Below the pieces are notes generated by a model. That model was given only the letters and a program-made list of their open reading frames with translations. It was not told where the DNA came from and made no database searches. From positions 1 to 10,936 of the forward strand of contig CALMIB010000150.1 of assembly GCA_937863945.1 (NCBI GenBank): a stretch of DNA of 10,936 nucleotides, in the 5' to 3' direction. Positions 1 through 6,740 of the stretch are shown here, one piece after another (position 1 is the stretch's first letter; each line of letters begins with the position of its first letter). The translations under genes were made by a program, and so were the position numbers. This DNA comes from an uncultured Longilinea sp. Its GTDB lineage: Bacteria; Chloroflexota; Anaerolineae; Anaerolineales; Anaerolineaceae.

Positions 1-483
1 CTTGATGCGCTGCACGCAGAAGGTGCATTTTTCCATCACGCCGCGCCGGCGGACGGTCACGTCGGGGTTCAGGTAGTAATTCATCGGCGCGGGGATCTCA
101 TAGTCAAACCAATTGAAGGTGCGCGCGATGTACGGGCAGTTGTTGGCGCAATAGCGCGTGCCAATGCAGCGGTTATAAACTTGCACGTTGATGTGCTCTT
201 CTTCGCTGTGCACCGAGGCGAACACCGGGCAAACCGGCTCGCAGGGCGCATCGCCGCATTGCTGGCACATGGCCGGGGTGTGGTCGGGTTTGACCTCGGG
301 ATATTCGCCCGTCCAGTAGCGCTGCACGCGGATCCAGTGCATGCCGCGCCCGTAGGCGACTTCATCTTCGCCGGTGAAGGGAATATTGTTTTCCATGGCG
401 CAGGCGGTGACGCAGGCCTGGCAGCCCGAACAGCGGTCCAGGTCGATCACCAGCCCCCATTTTTTTGCTTCTTGTTCAGCCAT
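1..483 (-). CDS. actB: ACIII iron-sulfur subunit ActB2 (ferredoxin-like), partial at left edge
   Basis: This is the first 161 residues of a ferredoxin-type electron-transfer subunit; the gene continues past position 1. Cysteines seen are C18/C21/C24/C28 (CX2CX2CX3C), C73/C76/C81/C85 (CX2CX4CX3C), C106/C112/C116 in a CIGTRYCANNCPY motif, and C153/C156 in KCTFC. Thr109 stands where a fourth cysteine would be. With the last two cysteines expected beyond the edge, this fits three [4Fe-4S] clusters and one [3Fe-4S] cluster, the set known for the iron-sulfur part of ACIII ActB. The start ATG at 483 has AAGGAG seven bases upstream and lies 33 bp after the stop of the ActB1 gene, so the two are almost certainly co-transcribed. 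In well-studied ACIII complexes this domain is fused to the C-terminus of ActB1. It should act on the outer face of the membrane, wiring quinol-derived electrons towards heme subunits. An NrfC/PsrB-type subunit of another complex is the alternative, but the pentaheme gene nearby favours ACIII. Confidence 0.9.
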   Translation of the reverse strand, partial: MAEQEAKKWGLVIDLDRCSGCQACVTACAMENNIPFTGEDEVAYGRGMHWIRVQRYWTGEYPEVKPDHTPAMCQQCGDAPCEPVCPVFASVHSEEEHINVQVYNRCIGTRYCANNCPYIARTFNWFDYEIPAPMNYYLNPDVTVRRRGVMEKCTFCVQRIK

Positions 484-516
484 CGTTCCGCTCCTTATGC
501 ATGTGCTAACGATAAA

Positions 517-2661
517 TCAACCGGCATGATCGCCGTAAACGCCTTCGCGGCTCTCATAGCGCGCCAACGGGCGGCGCTTGCCGGTGGGGGTGAGGGTGAC
601 TTGCAGGTCGCCGCAGGCCAGGTCGCCGGCTTCATTGAGGAGAAGCTCCATCACGGCGGCCGGGTTGGCGCCGCGCCCCTCGGCGAAGCGTCCCAGCGCG
701 GTGTGGCCCTGCCCAAAGGGGATGGCGACGGTATCCGGCCGGATGGCCGGGAAGAGATAGACAATTGCTTCCAGCTCACCGGCGGCGGAGCTGACTTTGA
801 CCACGTCATCGTCGTGCAGGCCGAGCTTTCCGGCCGTTTCCGGGTGAACTTCGATCCAGGAATTCCACATGGCCGTTGTGGTGGGGTCGGGGGTTTCCTG
901 CAGCCAGGGGCGGTTCGCGCCGCTGCCGTCGCCCATTTGTGTGCCGTAAGACAGGAAATGCAACTTCCCTTCCGGCAAGGCTGGGGGTGCGGCCACCGGG
1001 ATGCTTTCGTCCAGTGCGCTGCTGAAATCGATGAGTGCGGCTTCCGCGCCGGCTTTCCACCAGCCGCCGTATTGCAGCCAGGACGACCAGAAGGTGAAGA
1101 TCTCCGGCGCTGAATAAAAGCCGCCGGCGTTCATCAAGGGCAGGATTTTTTGCTGGATGAAATCGACCTCATCCTGGTAGGTTATCGCAGCGGTCAATGC
1201 GCCACCGCGCGCGCGGGCCGCCTCGATCAACACGTCGGCTGTGGCGCGGGTATCATAGAGCGGCGCGACCACCGGCTGTAAGGAGGAAAGCGCGGGGCGG
1301 TCGCTGCCCGCCAGGACGCGCTGGTAGCCGAAGGATTCCAGCCCGGTGTGGTCCGGCAGGATCCAATCGCTGGTCATGGCGGTCTCGTCCGGGAAGGATG
1401 AGAAGCTGACGACTGCCTTGACATTTTTCAACGCATCCGCGAATCCAAGCGCGGCCGGCAGTTCAAAGACCGGATTGACCCCGTGAATGAACAGGGTGTG
1501 AATTTCACCGCTCTTCATGCGGTTGACCAGGGCGAGAACGCCTGCCAGGCTGCCGGCGCTGTCATCCTCCGCGGCCAGCCAGGCAGGAGCGGCGCCTTTG
1601 AGTGCGTTTAGCGCCAGGATGGCTTTGGCGGATGCCAGTCCGTTGACGTGTGCCAGTGCCGCGCCGCCCGGGATGGCCAGCGGCTGCTGCGCCTGGGCGA
1701 ACAATTCGGCCAGGTGGTGCAGCTTTTCCTCGCTGACGCCGGATTGCTGCACGGCCTGGGCAAGGTCCAGGTCGGCAAATGCGGTGGGGATGGTTCCGCC
1801 GTCCATCTGGGCAACCAGGCGGCCAATGGCTTTCGCCACCAGTCCTTCGCTGCCCGGGATCACCGGGATCCATTCATCCGCCGCGCCGGACGTAACCGAC
1901 TGGCGCGCCTCGAAGGAGACCAGGTAGCCGCGCTTGCCCAGTTTGCCCTGTCGCAGGTTGCCGTAGCCGCGGCTGTAGGCCAGCGGCGAGAGCCAGGTTT
2001 CGAGGAAATTCGCACCGAAGGAGAAAACCACGTCCGCGCTGCCCAGGTCAAAGAACGGCAGCCCGGCGGCGCCGGTGGTCTGGCGCGCGGCTTCGATCAG
2101 GGTGGCGCGGGCTTCGAACATGCCCAGCGCGCCGTAACGCACCGGAGCCGGCGCGCCCATGGCGGTGGTGATTTCCTTGACCAGGTCGTAGAGGTGATCG
2201 GGCTGGTATCCCAACAGGAAGGCAACGCCGGCCGGATCGCCGCCGAGCAGGTTGGAAGCGGTGCTGAGCGCTTCATCCCAGGGAATGTCGATGAAGTTGC
2301 CCGAGCCGCGCCCGGCCGCCTTGCGTGGCGTCTGAATGCGGTCGGGGTTGTATAGACCCTGCACTGAGGTCAACCCGCGCTGGCAAAGCTTGCCCCGGTT
2401 GACGGGGTGCTGCGGGTTGCCTTCGGCCTTGATGGCGCGCCCCTCGAAGGTGCGCATGATCAGCCCGCAGCCGGCCGCGCACTCGCGGCAGGTAGTGGCG
2501 TAATAGGTGCTGACGCCGGTCTGGTTGTATTCGGGCATGTTGGCGTACGGCTTGCGCACAACGTACCGCGATGCCGGTCCGCAGCCGGTGAGCACCGCCG
2601 CCGCGGCAGCGCCCAGGCTGGAAATTTGCAGGAATTTGCGCCGGGATATTTTCTCGCTCAT
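517..2661 (-). CDS. actB: ACIII molybdopterin-oxidoreductase-like subunit ActB1
   Basis: This 714-residue protein belongs to the CISM (molybdopterin oxidoreductase) superfamily and is the B1 part of ActB in Alternative Complex III. The N-terminus has a Tat motif (SRRKFLQ, residues 6-12), an Ala-rich hydrophobic stretch, and a lipobox-like LTGC ending at C27, so it is probably exported folded and perhaps lipid-anchored. Residues 58-97 contain C58, C61, C65 and C93 (CX2CX3CX27C) followed by QRG, the pattern that binds the proximal [4Fe-4S] cluster in true molybdoenzymes. The central part includes GANFLETWLSP, and the C-terminal part (about residues 580-700) looks like a molydopterin dinucleotide-binding domain (HPETAGKLGL, DDDVVKV, IPFGQGH). 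In characterised ACIII this domain has no molybdenum and is structural. AGGAG lies ten bases before the ATG, and the gene starts 18 bp after actA stops. The ferredoxin domain usually fused at the C-terminus is a separate gene here. Confidence 0.9.
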   Translation of the reverse strand: MSEKISRRKFLQISSLGAAAAAVLTGCGPASRYVVRKPYANMPEYNQTGVSTYYATTCRECAAGCGLIMRTFEGRAIKAEGNPQHPVNRGKLCQRGLTSVQGLYNPDRIQTPRKAAGRGSGNFIDIPWDEALSTASNLLGGDPAGVAFLLGYQPDHLYDLVKEITTAMGAPAPVRYGALGMFEARATLIEAARQTTGAAGLPFFDLGSADVVFSFGANFLETWLSPLAYSRGYGNLRQGKLGKRGYLVSFEARQSVTSGAADEWIPVIPGSEGLVAKAIGRLVAQMDGGTIPTAFADLDLAQAVQQSGVSEEKLHHLAELFAQAQQPLAIPGGAALAHVNGLASAKAILALNALKGAAPAWLAAEDDSAGSLAGVLALVNRMKSGEIHTLFIHGVNPVFELPAALGFADALKNVKAVVSFSSFPDETAMTSDWILPDHTGLESFGYQRVLAGSDRPALSSLQPVVAPLYDTRATADVLIEAARARGGALTAAITYQDEVDFIQQKILPLMNAGGFYSAPEIFTFWSSWLQYGGWWKAGAEAALIDFSSALDESIPVAAPPALPEGKLHFLSYGTQMGDGSGANRPWLQETPDPTTTAMWNSWIEVHPETAGKLGLHDDDVVKVSSAAGELEAIVYLFPAIRPDTVAIPFGQGHTALGRFAEGRGANPAAVMELLLNEAGDLACGDLQVTLTPTGKRRPLARYESREGVYGDHAG

Positions 2662-2679
2662 GCTAGGTCATCTCCTGAA

Positions 2680-3216
2680 TCAATAATGGCAGGTGGCGCA
2701 GTCAGAGAGGCGCACCCATTTTTCAGGCGCCATTTTCTTATGGCAATCCAGGCACCAGCCCATGTTTTGGCCGCTTTGCGGTTCAGCGACGGTCATTTGT
2801 GCCACATCGCCGTGACAGGTTTCGCAGGTTACCCCGGCGGCCACGTGCGGGCGGTGGTTGAAGTGGACATGGTCAGGCTGAATGGCAACCGGAACCCAGG
2901 GAATGGAGTCGCCCGCTTTGACAAAAGCAGCCAGTTTATCCAATTCGGGAGATTGTTTTTGCACTTGTTGGTGGCAGCCCCAGCACTTTTCCGGGCTGGG
3001 CAGGCCGGCGGTGGGACCGGTAGCCGCGCCTGTGTGGCAGTAGGCGCACTGCGCGCCCACGCCGACGTGAAAATTGTGGGGAAACTGGATCGGCTGTTCA
3101 GGCGGAATCTGGGTGAAGTAAATGCCCCCAGCCGCGCCGCCCAGCAGGATCAGCAGCACCAGGGCAATCGTGATGACGATGCCAGGCCGCTGCCACCAGG
3201 GTCTCTTTTTCTCCAT
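2680..3216 (-). CDS. actA: ACIII pentaheme cytochrome c subunit ActA
   Basis: This 178-residue membrane-anchored multiheme cytochrome has one N-terminal transmembrane helix (about residues 12-35), which anchors it on the outer face. It carries five CXXCH heme c motifs: CAYCH (57-61), CWGCH (78-82), CETCH (131-135), CLDCH (155-159) and CATCH (173-177, one residue before the end). Extra histidines (H47, H50, H116, H118, H121, H124) can supply distal ligands, as in cytochrome c7/NapC-like folds. Five hemes, one anchor and a position directly before the ActB1 gene match ActA, which receives electrons from the iron-sulfur clusters of ActB and passes them to a soluble cytochrome or oxidase. AAGGAG is six bases before the ATG. 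The gene starts 51 bp after the upstream diheme cytochrome gene ends and stops 18 bp before actB1 starts, consistent with one operon. Confidence 0.93.
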   Translation of the reverse strand: MEKKRPWWQRPGIVITIALVLLILLGGAAGGIYFTQIPPEQPIQFPHNFHVGVGAQCAYCHTGAATGPTAGLPSPEKCWGCHQQVQKQSPELDKLAAFVKAGDSIPWVPVAIQPDHVHFNHRPHVAAGVTCETCHGDVAQMTVAEPQSGQNMGWCLDCHKKMAPEKWVRLSDCATCHY

Positions 3217-3267
3217 ACGTTGCTCCTTTTTTCTTTGGCGGAAAGGTTCTCTCTGGCGATCATGGCG

Positions 3268-4236
3268 TTATTTTTTGCCGCGTGCAAACCAAACAAAGAC
3301 AAAAATCAGGCCGACCAGCACCACGCCGAGCAGGATGGCAAATCCCAGGCTGGTCGCCATGGCCCCCAACGCGGTCAGCAGACCGCCCCAAAATCCCTGC
3401 GCGGGCCCACCGGGCTGTGCCACCGGCGTCTCTTCCCGGCCGCCCAGGGAGGGGGTCTGACCGCCGGAGGGGAGGCCGGAGGGAAAGCTTTGTGCAAAAA
3501 GCAGCACGTCGCGGCCGTCCTGGGCCGTCCACTCCAACGATAATCCGATGGGCATGTCCGGCGCGGCGGCCGTGCCAAAGCGCGTGCGGTGCAGAAAGCG
3601 CCACGGGTCCGTCACTGCCAGCGTACCCAGGGTCACGTCCTGCCCTTCCATGCGGAAGACCATGGCCGTTCCGTCCGATCCGTGGCAGGAGGCGCAGGCG
3701 CTTGCATATTTGGCTTGGCCGTTTTCGATGTTGCCGTTGAGGACTCTGCGGGAGGTCAGATCGATGAATTGGTTGTCATCGAGGGTGCCGCTTTGAATGA
3801 AGGCCGCCAGCGCAGCGATATCCGCGCTGCTCAACCACTCGGTGAAATCATGCTCAGGATTGGTGCTTCCCGCGATTGCCAGGGTGGGGTCGTTTTCCAG
3901 AGCCGGAAAAACGCCCGGAAAACCGGTGAAATTGTTTCCAGAGCTGAATGCGCCGTCCCTGCCCTGGTAATCCCACCCGTGGCAGGAGACGCACCGCCAG
4001 GTGTCAGGTCCGCTGCGGGAATTGGTGGTCTGCGACGCCCACAGCGGCATGTCGCCGGCCGGGGGCTGCACATCCAGTTCCTCGAACCAATTGTCATACA
4101 GGCGGGCGCCTCGGATGATGTCTTCATCGCTTTGCAACAGGGCGCCGGCGCTGACCGGCAGGTAGATCAAGGCGGCCCATGTGAATAGTACAGGAAGGAT
4201 GAGTGCGGGAACAACGATCGATCGGAACCGTTTCAT
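3268..4236 (-). CDS. Membrane-anchored diheme cytochrome c, first gene of the ACIII operon
   Basis: This 322-residue protein has an N-terminal hydrophobic segment (about residues 6-30, signal or anchor), two cytochrome c domains, a Pro/Gly-rich linker (about 252-282), and a C-terminal transmembrane helix (about 292-317) ending in positively charged RGKK. Heme motifs are CVSCH (82-86) and CASCH (181-185). The second domain has a likely axial methionine, M228 in PDMPIG; no equally clear one was seen for the first. The ATG at 4236 was chosen because GGAGG lies five bases upstream. A TTG at 4281 extends the frame by 15 residues but has poor ribosome-site spacing and lies in the AT-rich leader. 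The gene heads the run leading into actA and actB. I infer that it donates to or accepts electrons from ACIII; it is not one of the canonical subunits I recognise by sequence, although monoheme ActE-like cytochromes occur in such operons. The exact role is unknown. Confidence 0.85.
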   Translation of the reverse strand: MKRFRSIVVPALILPVLFTWAALIYLPVSAGALLQSDEDIIRGARLYDNWFEELDVQPPAGDMPLWASQTTNSRSGPDTWRCVSCHGWDYQGRDGAFSSGNNFTGFPGVFPALENDPTLAIAGSTNPEHDFTEWLSSADIAALAAFIQSGTLDDNQFIDLTSRRVLNGNIENGQAKYASACASCHGSDGTAMVFRMEGQDVTLGTLAVTDPWRFLHRTRFGTAAAPDMPIGLSLEWTAQDGRDVLLFAQSFPSGLPSGGQTPSLGGREETPVAQPGGPAQGFWGGLLTALGAMATSLGFAILLGVVLVGLIFVFVWFARGKK

Positions 4237-4240
4237 TCTC

Positions 4241-4246
4241 TCCTCC
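4241..4246 (-). promoter_or_regulatory. Ribosome binding site fixing the diheme cytochrome start
   Basis: On the minus strand GGAGGA is followed within a few bases by the ATG at 4236. It supports this ATG over the TTG at 4281, which would place the site inside the coding region. Confidence 0.7.
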
Positions 4247-4261
4247 AATAGTCCACCCGGA

Positions 4262-4281
4262 TTGATCAAATCTGTGATCAA
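4262..4281. promoter_or_regulatory. Perfect 7-bp inverted repeat in the leader of the cytochrome/ACIII operon
   Basis: The arms TTGATCA (4262-4268) and TGATCAA (4275-4281) are exact reverse complements separated by six bases. The repeat lies 26-45 bp upstream of the chosen ATG and just downstream of a TATAAT on the minus strand. It resembles the half-sites of CRP/FNR-superfamily regulators (TTGAT...ATCAA), but the spacing is wider than the classic FNR site. It could be an operator or a weak RNA hairpin in the 5' leader. The repeat itself is certain; its function is inferred. Confidence 0.45.
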
Positions 4282-4297
4282 TCCCCCATTTGTTTAT

Positions 4298-4303
4298 ATT
4301 ATA
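4298..4303 (-). promoter_or_regulatory. Candidate -10 element of the cytochrome/ACIII operon
   Basis: The minus strand reads TATAAT here inside an AT-rich stretch (about 4290-4330) that contrasts with the GC-rich surroundings. No good -35 hexamer is seen at the usual spacing. Transcription would start near 4291, leaving a leader of about 55 nt that contains the 4262-4281 inverted repeat. Confidence 0.45.
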
Positions 4304-4395
4304 CATATGGGTTATCTATTAAATATACATTAGAGCGGGATGATTCACAATCGCCCAGGGAGTGATTCTCCCGGTCATCCTGTCCAATGCACGGA

Positions 4396-4404
4396 TGTTA
4401 TAAT
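4396..4404 (+). promoter_or_regulatory. Extended -10 promoter of the RNA methyltransferase gene
   Basis: TGTTATAAT is a perfect extended -10 (TGnTATAAT), 32 bp before the ATG at 4436. No convincing -35 box is seen, which is normal for extended -10 promoters. The predicted start is near 4411, followed by a GGAG ribosome site at 4427-4430. Confidence 0.55.
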
Positions 4405-4435
4405 CCAGTCAGATTGAATTGCGGATGGAGCGGCG

Positions 4436-5656
4436 ATGGCAGAAGAAGTTGAAATGACCGGCATGGTGTACGGCGGTGACGGATTTGGACGGCTGGCAGA
4501 CGGCCGGGCTGTTTTTGTGCCCTTTGTCCTGCCCGGCGAGCGCGTGCTGGTGGACCTGGTGGAAGAAAAGCGCGGGCATGCGCGCGGCCGCCTGAAGACC
4601 ATCCTGCGAGCCTCGCCTGAGCGCATAGCGCCGCGCTGCGCGCATTACGGTGTCTGCGGCGGCTGCCATTACCAGCACATGCCGTATGAGGCGCAACTGC
4701 GCGTCAAGGAGAATATTGTCCGGGAGCAGTTCGTGCGCATCGCCGGGGTGAGCGACCCGCCCATGCGGCCGATTCAACCCTCGCCGCAGGCCTGGTATTA
4801 CCGCAACACCGTCCAGTTTCACCTGGACGAACAGGGGAAGCCTGGCTACCAGGAGACCGGTTCGCACCGCGTGGTGCCGATCAGCGAATGTCACCTGCCT
4901 CAGGAAATCCTCTCGCAGACCTGGCCGCTGCTCGACCTGGAGCCGCTGCCCGGCCTGGAACGCATCCTCCTGCGGGCCGGGGCCGGGGACGAACTGCTGC
5001 TGGCATTGGAAGGCAGCGGGGAAGCCATGCCCGAGTTCAGCGTCGATTTTCCGCTCTCGGCGGCTTACCTGGGCCCGACGGGTGCGATGGTGCTGGCCGG
5101 CGACGATGGATTGATGTTTGAAGTGCTGGAGAAATCCTTCCGCGTCTCGGCAGGGTCGTTCTTCCAGGTCAACACCGCCCAGGCTGGGGCGATGGTGCAG
5201 CACCTGCTGGAGCGGTTGCCGCTGGGGGAGGAAACCACGCTGCTGGACGTGTATTGCGGCGTGGGGTTGTTCTCGGCATTCATGGCGCCGCGCGTCCGGC
5301 GTTGCGTGGGCATCGAGCTGTCTGAATCAGCCTGCGACGATTACGCCGCCAACCTGGATGCCTGCGACAACGTCGAGCTGTACGTTGGCGCGGCGGAGCA
5401 CGTGCTGCCCGCGCTGGACCTCAAGGCGGATGTCGTGCTGGTTGATCCGCCGCGCGCCGGGCTGGAGCGGGCCGCGCTGGACGCGATCGTTGCGCTGGCG
5501 CCGGCCACGCTGGCGTATGTATCCTGCGATCCTTCCACGCTGGCGCGGGACGTCAAGCGCCTGATCGCCGCCGGGTATGAACTGAAAGAAGTCAAACCTT
5601 TCGACCTGTTTCCCCAGACGTATCACGTGGAGTGCGTGACCATCTTATGTCGATGA
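4436..5656 (+). CDS. rlmD: RNA uracil-5-methyltransferase, RumA/RlmD family
   Basis: This 406-residue SAM-dependent enzyme methylates C5 of a uridine in RNA, by family most likely 23S rRNA. An N-terminal TRAM-like beta-barrel spans about residues 3-57. Then come C68, C74, C77 (CX5CX2C) and C152, matching the four cysteines that bind the [4Fe-4S] cluster in RumA. The Rossmann methyltransferase domain has FFQVNTAQA (242-250), SAM motif I DVYCGVGLFS (271-280), GIELSE (292-297) and DPPRAGL (337-343). The catalytic nucleophile is C364 in YVSCDPSTLARD, and the HVE motif (H397, E399) supplies the base. All key residues are present and the length is normal for the family. The ATG at 4436 follows GGAG by five bases and an extended -10 promoter. 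Family members differ in target (U1939, U747 or both in 23S rRNA, or tRNA U54 for TrmA-like enzymes), so the exact site cannot be read from the sequence. The gene is divergent from the ACIII operon. Confidence 0.92.
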   Translation: MAEEVEMTGMVYGGDGFGRLADGRAVFVPFVLPGERVLVDLVEEKRGHARGRLKTILRASPERIAPRCAHYGVCGGCHYQHMPYEAQLRVKENIVREQFVRIAGVSDPPMRPIQPSPQAWYYRNTVQFHLDEQGKPGYQETGSHRVVPISECHLPQEILSQTWPLLDLEPLPGLERILLRAGAGDELLLALEGSGEAMPEFSVDFPLSAAYLGPTGAMVLAGDDGLMFEVLEKSFRVSAGSFFQVNTAQAGAMVQHLLERLPLGEETTLLDVYCGVGLFSAFMAPRVRRCVGIELSESACDDYAANLDACDNVELYVGAAEHVLPALDLKADVVLVDPPRAGLERAALDAIVALAPATLAYVSCDPSTLARDVKRLIAAGYELKEVKPFDLFPQTYHVECVTILCR

Positions 5657-5726
5657 GGAAAAAGGATTTTGGCAGGCCGGCCTTTGCCCGAAAAGGACCA
5701 GCCGTGCGTGGTACTATTAATGGTGA

Positions 5727-6647
5727 ATGACGATGAATGAGCAATTGATCCAGGAAATGATGTCGGATTGCACGCTGTGTCCGCGGGATTGCCACATCGA
5801 CCGTGCGGGCGGGCGCAAGGGCTATTGCCGCGAAACGGACGCGCTGGTAGTGGCGCGGGCTGCACTGCACCTGTGGGAGGAGCCTTGCATCTCCGGCGAA
5901 CAGGGCTCCGGCACGGTGTTTTTCTCCGGCTGCCCGGTGGGGTGTGTTTACTGCCAGAACCGGCCGATCGCGCGCGGGTTGACCGGCAAGGAAATATCGA
6001 TCGAGCGGCTGGCTGAAATCTACCTGGAACTGCAGGGCCAGGGCGCGAACAATATCAACCTGGTGACACCCAGCCACTACGTGCCGCAAATCATCCGCGC
6101 CCTTGAGCTGGCGCGCGAGCAGGGTCTGCGCTTGCCGGTCGTTTACAATTGCGGCGGGTATGAGAAAGTGGAAACCCTGCGGCTGCTGCAGGGTTATGTC
6201 GATATCTATCTGCCGGATCTCAAATATCAATCGAGTGAAATCGCCAAAAAATACTCCAACTGCGCGGATTATTTCGAGGTGGCCTCGGCGGCCATCCAGG
6301 AAATGCGGATGCAGGTTGGCGAACCGGTTTTCGATGCGAACGGTATGCTAAAAAGCGGGGTCATCGTCCGGCACATGACGCTGCCCGGCTACCTGCAGGA
6401 TTCCAAGAATGTGATCGCTTACCTGCATCAGACCTACGGCGATTCGATATTCATCAGCATCATGAGCCAGTACACGCCGCTCGCCAACCTGGAGCGCTAC
6501 CCGGAGATCAACCGCACGCTGCCGAAATCCGATTATGACGAATTGATCGAATATGCGCTGTCGATCGGGGTTGAAAATGGATTCGTGCAGGACGGCGAGA
6601 CCGCCCTGGAGAGCTTCATCCCGGCCTTCGACGATACCGGCGTATAA
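5727..6647 (+). CDS. Radical SAM protein, PflX-like (COG1313)
   Basis: This 306-residue protein resembles the family often labelled as a putative pyruvate formate-lyase activating enzyme. The radical SAM motif is CX3CX2C: C69, C73 and C76 in SGCPVGCVYCQN; these bind the cluster that cleaves SAM. A second cysteine group at the N-terminus (C15, C18, C22, C34 in CTLCPRDC...GYC) is typical of COG1313 and could hold another iron-sulfur centre. Later conserved-looking stretches are NLVTPSHYVPQI, YNCGGYE, DIYLPDLKY and VRHMTLPGY, consistent with the TIM-barrel strands. The physiological substrate of this family is not established, and no glycyl-radical enzyme gene is in the window, so a formate-lyase role should not be assumed. 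The start is uncertain: ATG 5727 has only a weak GGTGA nearby, whereas ATG 5757/5760 follow AGGA closely and still keep all cysteines. It lies 70 bp after rlmD and may be co-transcribed. Confidence 0.85.
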   Translation: MTMNEQLIQEMMSDCTLCPRDCHIDRAGGRKGYCRETDALVVARAALHLWEEPCISGEQGSGTVFFSGCPVGCVYCQNRPIARGLTGKEISIERLAEIYLELQGQGANNINLVTPSHYVPQIIRALELAREQGLRLPVVYNCGGYEKVETLRLLQGYVDIYLPDLKYQSSEIAKKYSNCADYFEVASAAIQEMRMQVGEPVFDANGMLKSGVIVRHMTLPGYLQDSKNVIAYLHQTYGDSIFISIMSQYTPLANLERYPEINRTLPKSDYDELIEYALSIGVENGFVQDGETALESFIPAFDDTGV

Positions 6648-6691
6648 AGCTGCCGGCCGAATAGAAATCCACGCAACAATCGAAAGCGAAC

Positions 6692-6711
6692 CGCGCCCCG
6701 TCAGGGGCGCG
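6692..6711. terminator. Hairpin between convergent genes, possible terminator
   Basis: CGCGCCCC (6692-6699) and GGGGCGCG (6704-6711) form a perfect 8-bp GC-rich stem with a GTCA loop. It lies between the 3' ends of the radical SAM gene (6647) and the Nudix regulator gene (6741). Neither side has a strong T-run, only an AT-rich tail to the right, so termination may be modest or factor-assisted. Confidence 0.5.
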
Positions 6712-6713
6712 AA

Positions 6714-6727
6714 TTGAATTAATTCAA
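6714..6727. repeat. 14-bp perfect palindrome next to the intergenic hairpin
   Basis: TTGAATTAATTCAA reads the same on both strands and sits three bases after the GC hairpin, 14 bp from the end of the Nudix gene. It may only be the AT-rich flank of the terminator. No function can be assigned. Confidence 0.4.
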
Positions 6728-6740
6728 GAAATAACCAGGA

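Noticed and set aside
181..1113. Long plus-strand open frame opposite ActB2/ActB1
   Set aside because: It lies antisense to two clearly recognised genes, has no recognisable domain, and is explained by the GC-rich codon use of the real genes.
1648..2355. 235-codon plus-strand frame within actB1
   Set aside because: Antisense shadow of a well-supported gene in a GC-rich region.
2407..3543. 378-codon plus-strand open frame opposite actB1, actA and the cytochrome gene
   Set aside because: It spans three real minus-strand genes with heme motifs and ribosome sites; its translation is low-complexity and shows no domain.
4409..5203. 264-codon minus-strand frame opposite rlmD
   Set aside because: The plus strand carries all RumA-family catalytic and cluster residues; the reverse frame is a shadow.
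5665..5690. GGCCGGCC-containing symmetry between rlmD and the radical SAM gene as a terminator
   Set aside because: The symmetry gives no usable loop and is not followed by a T-run.
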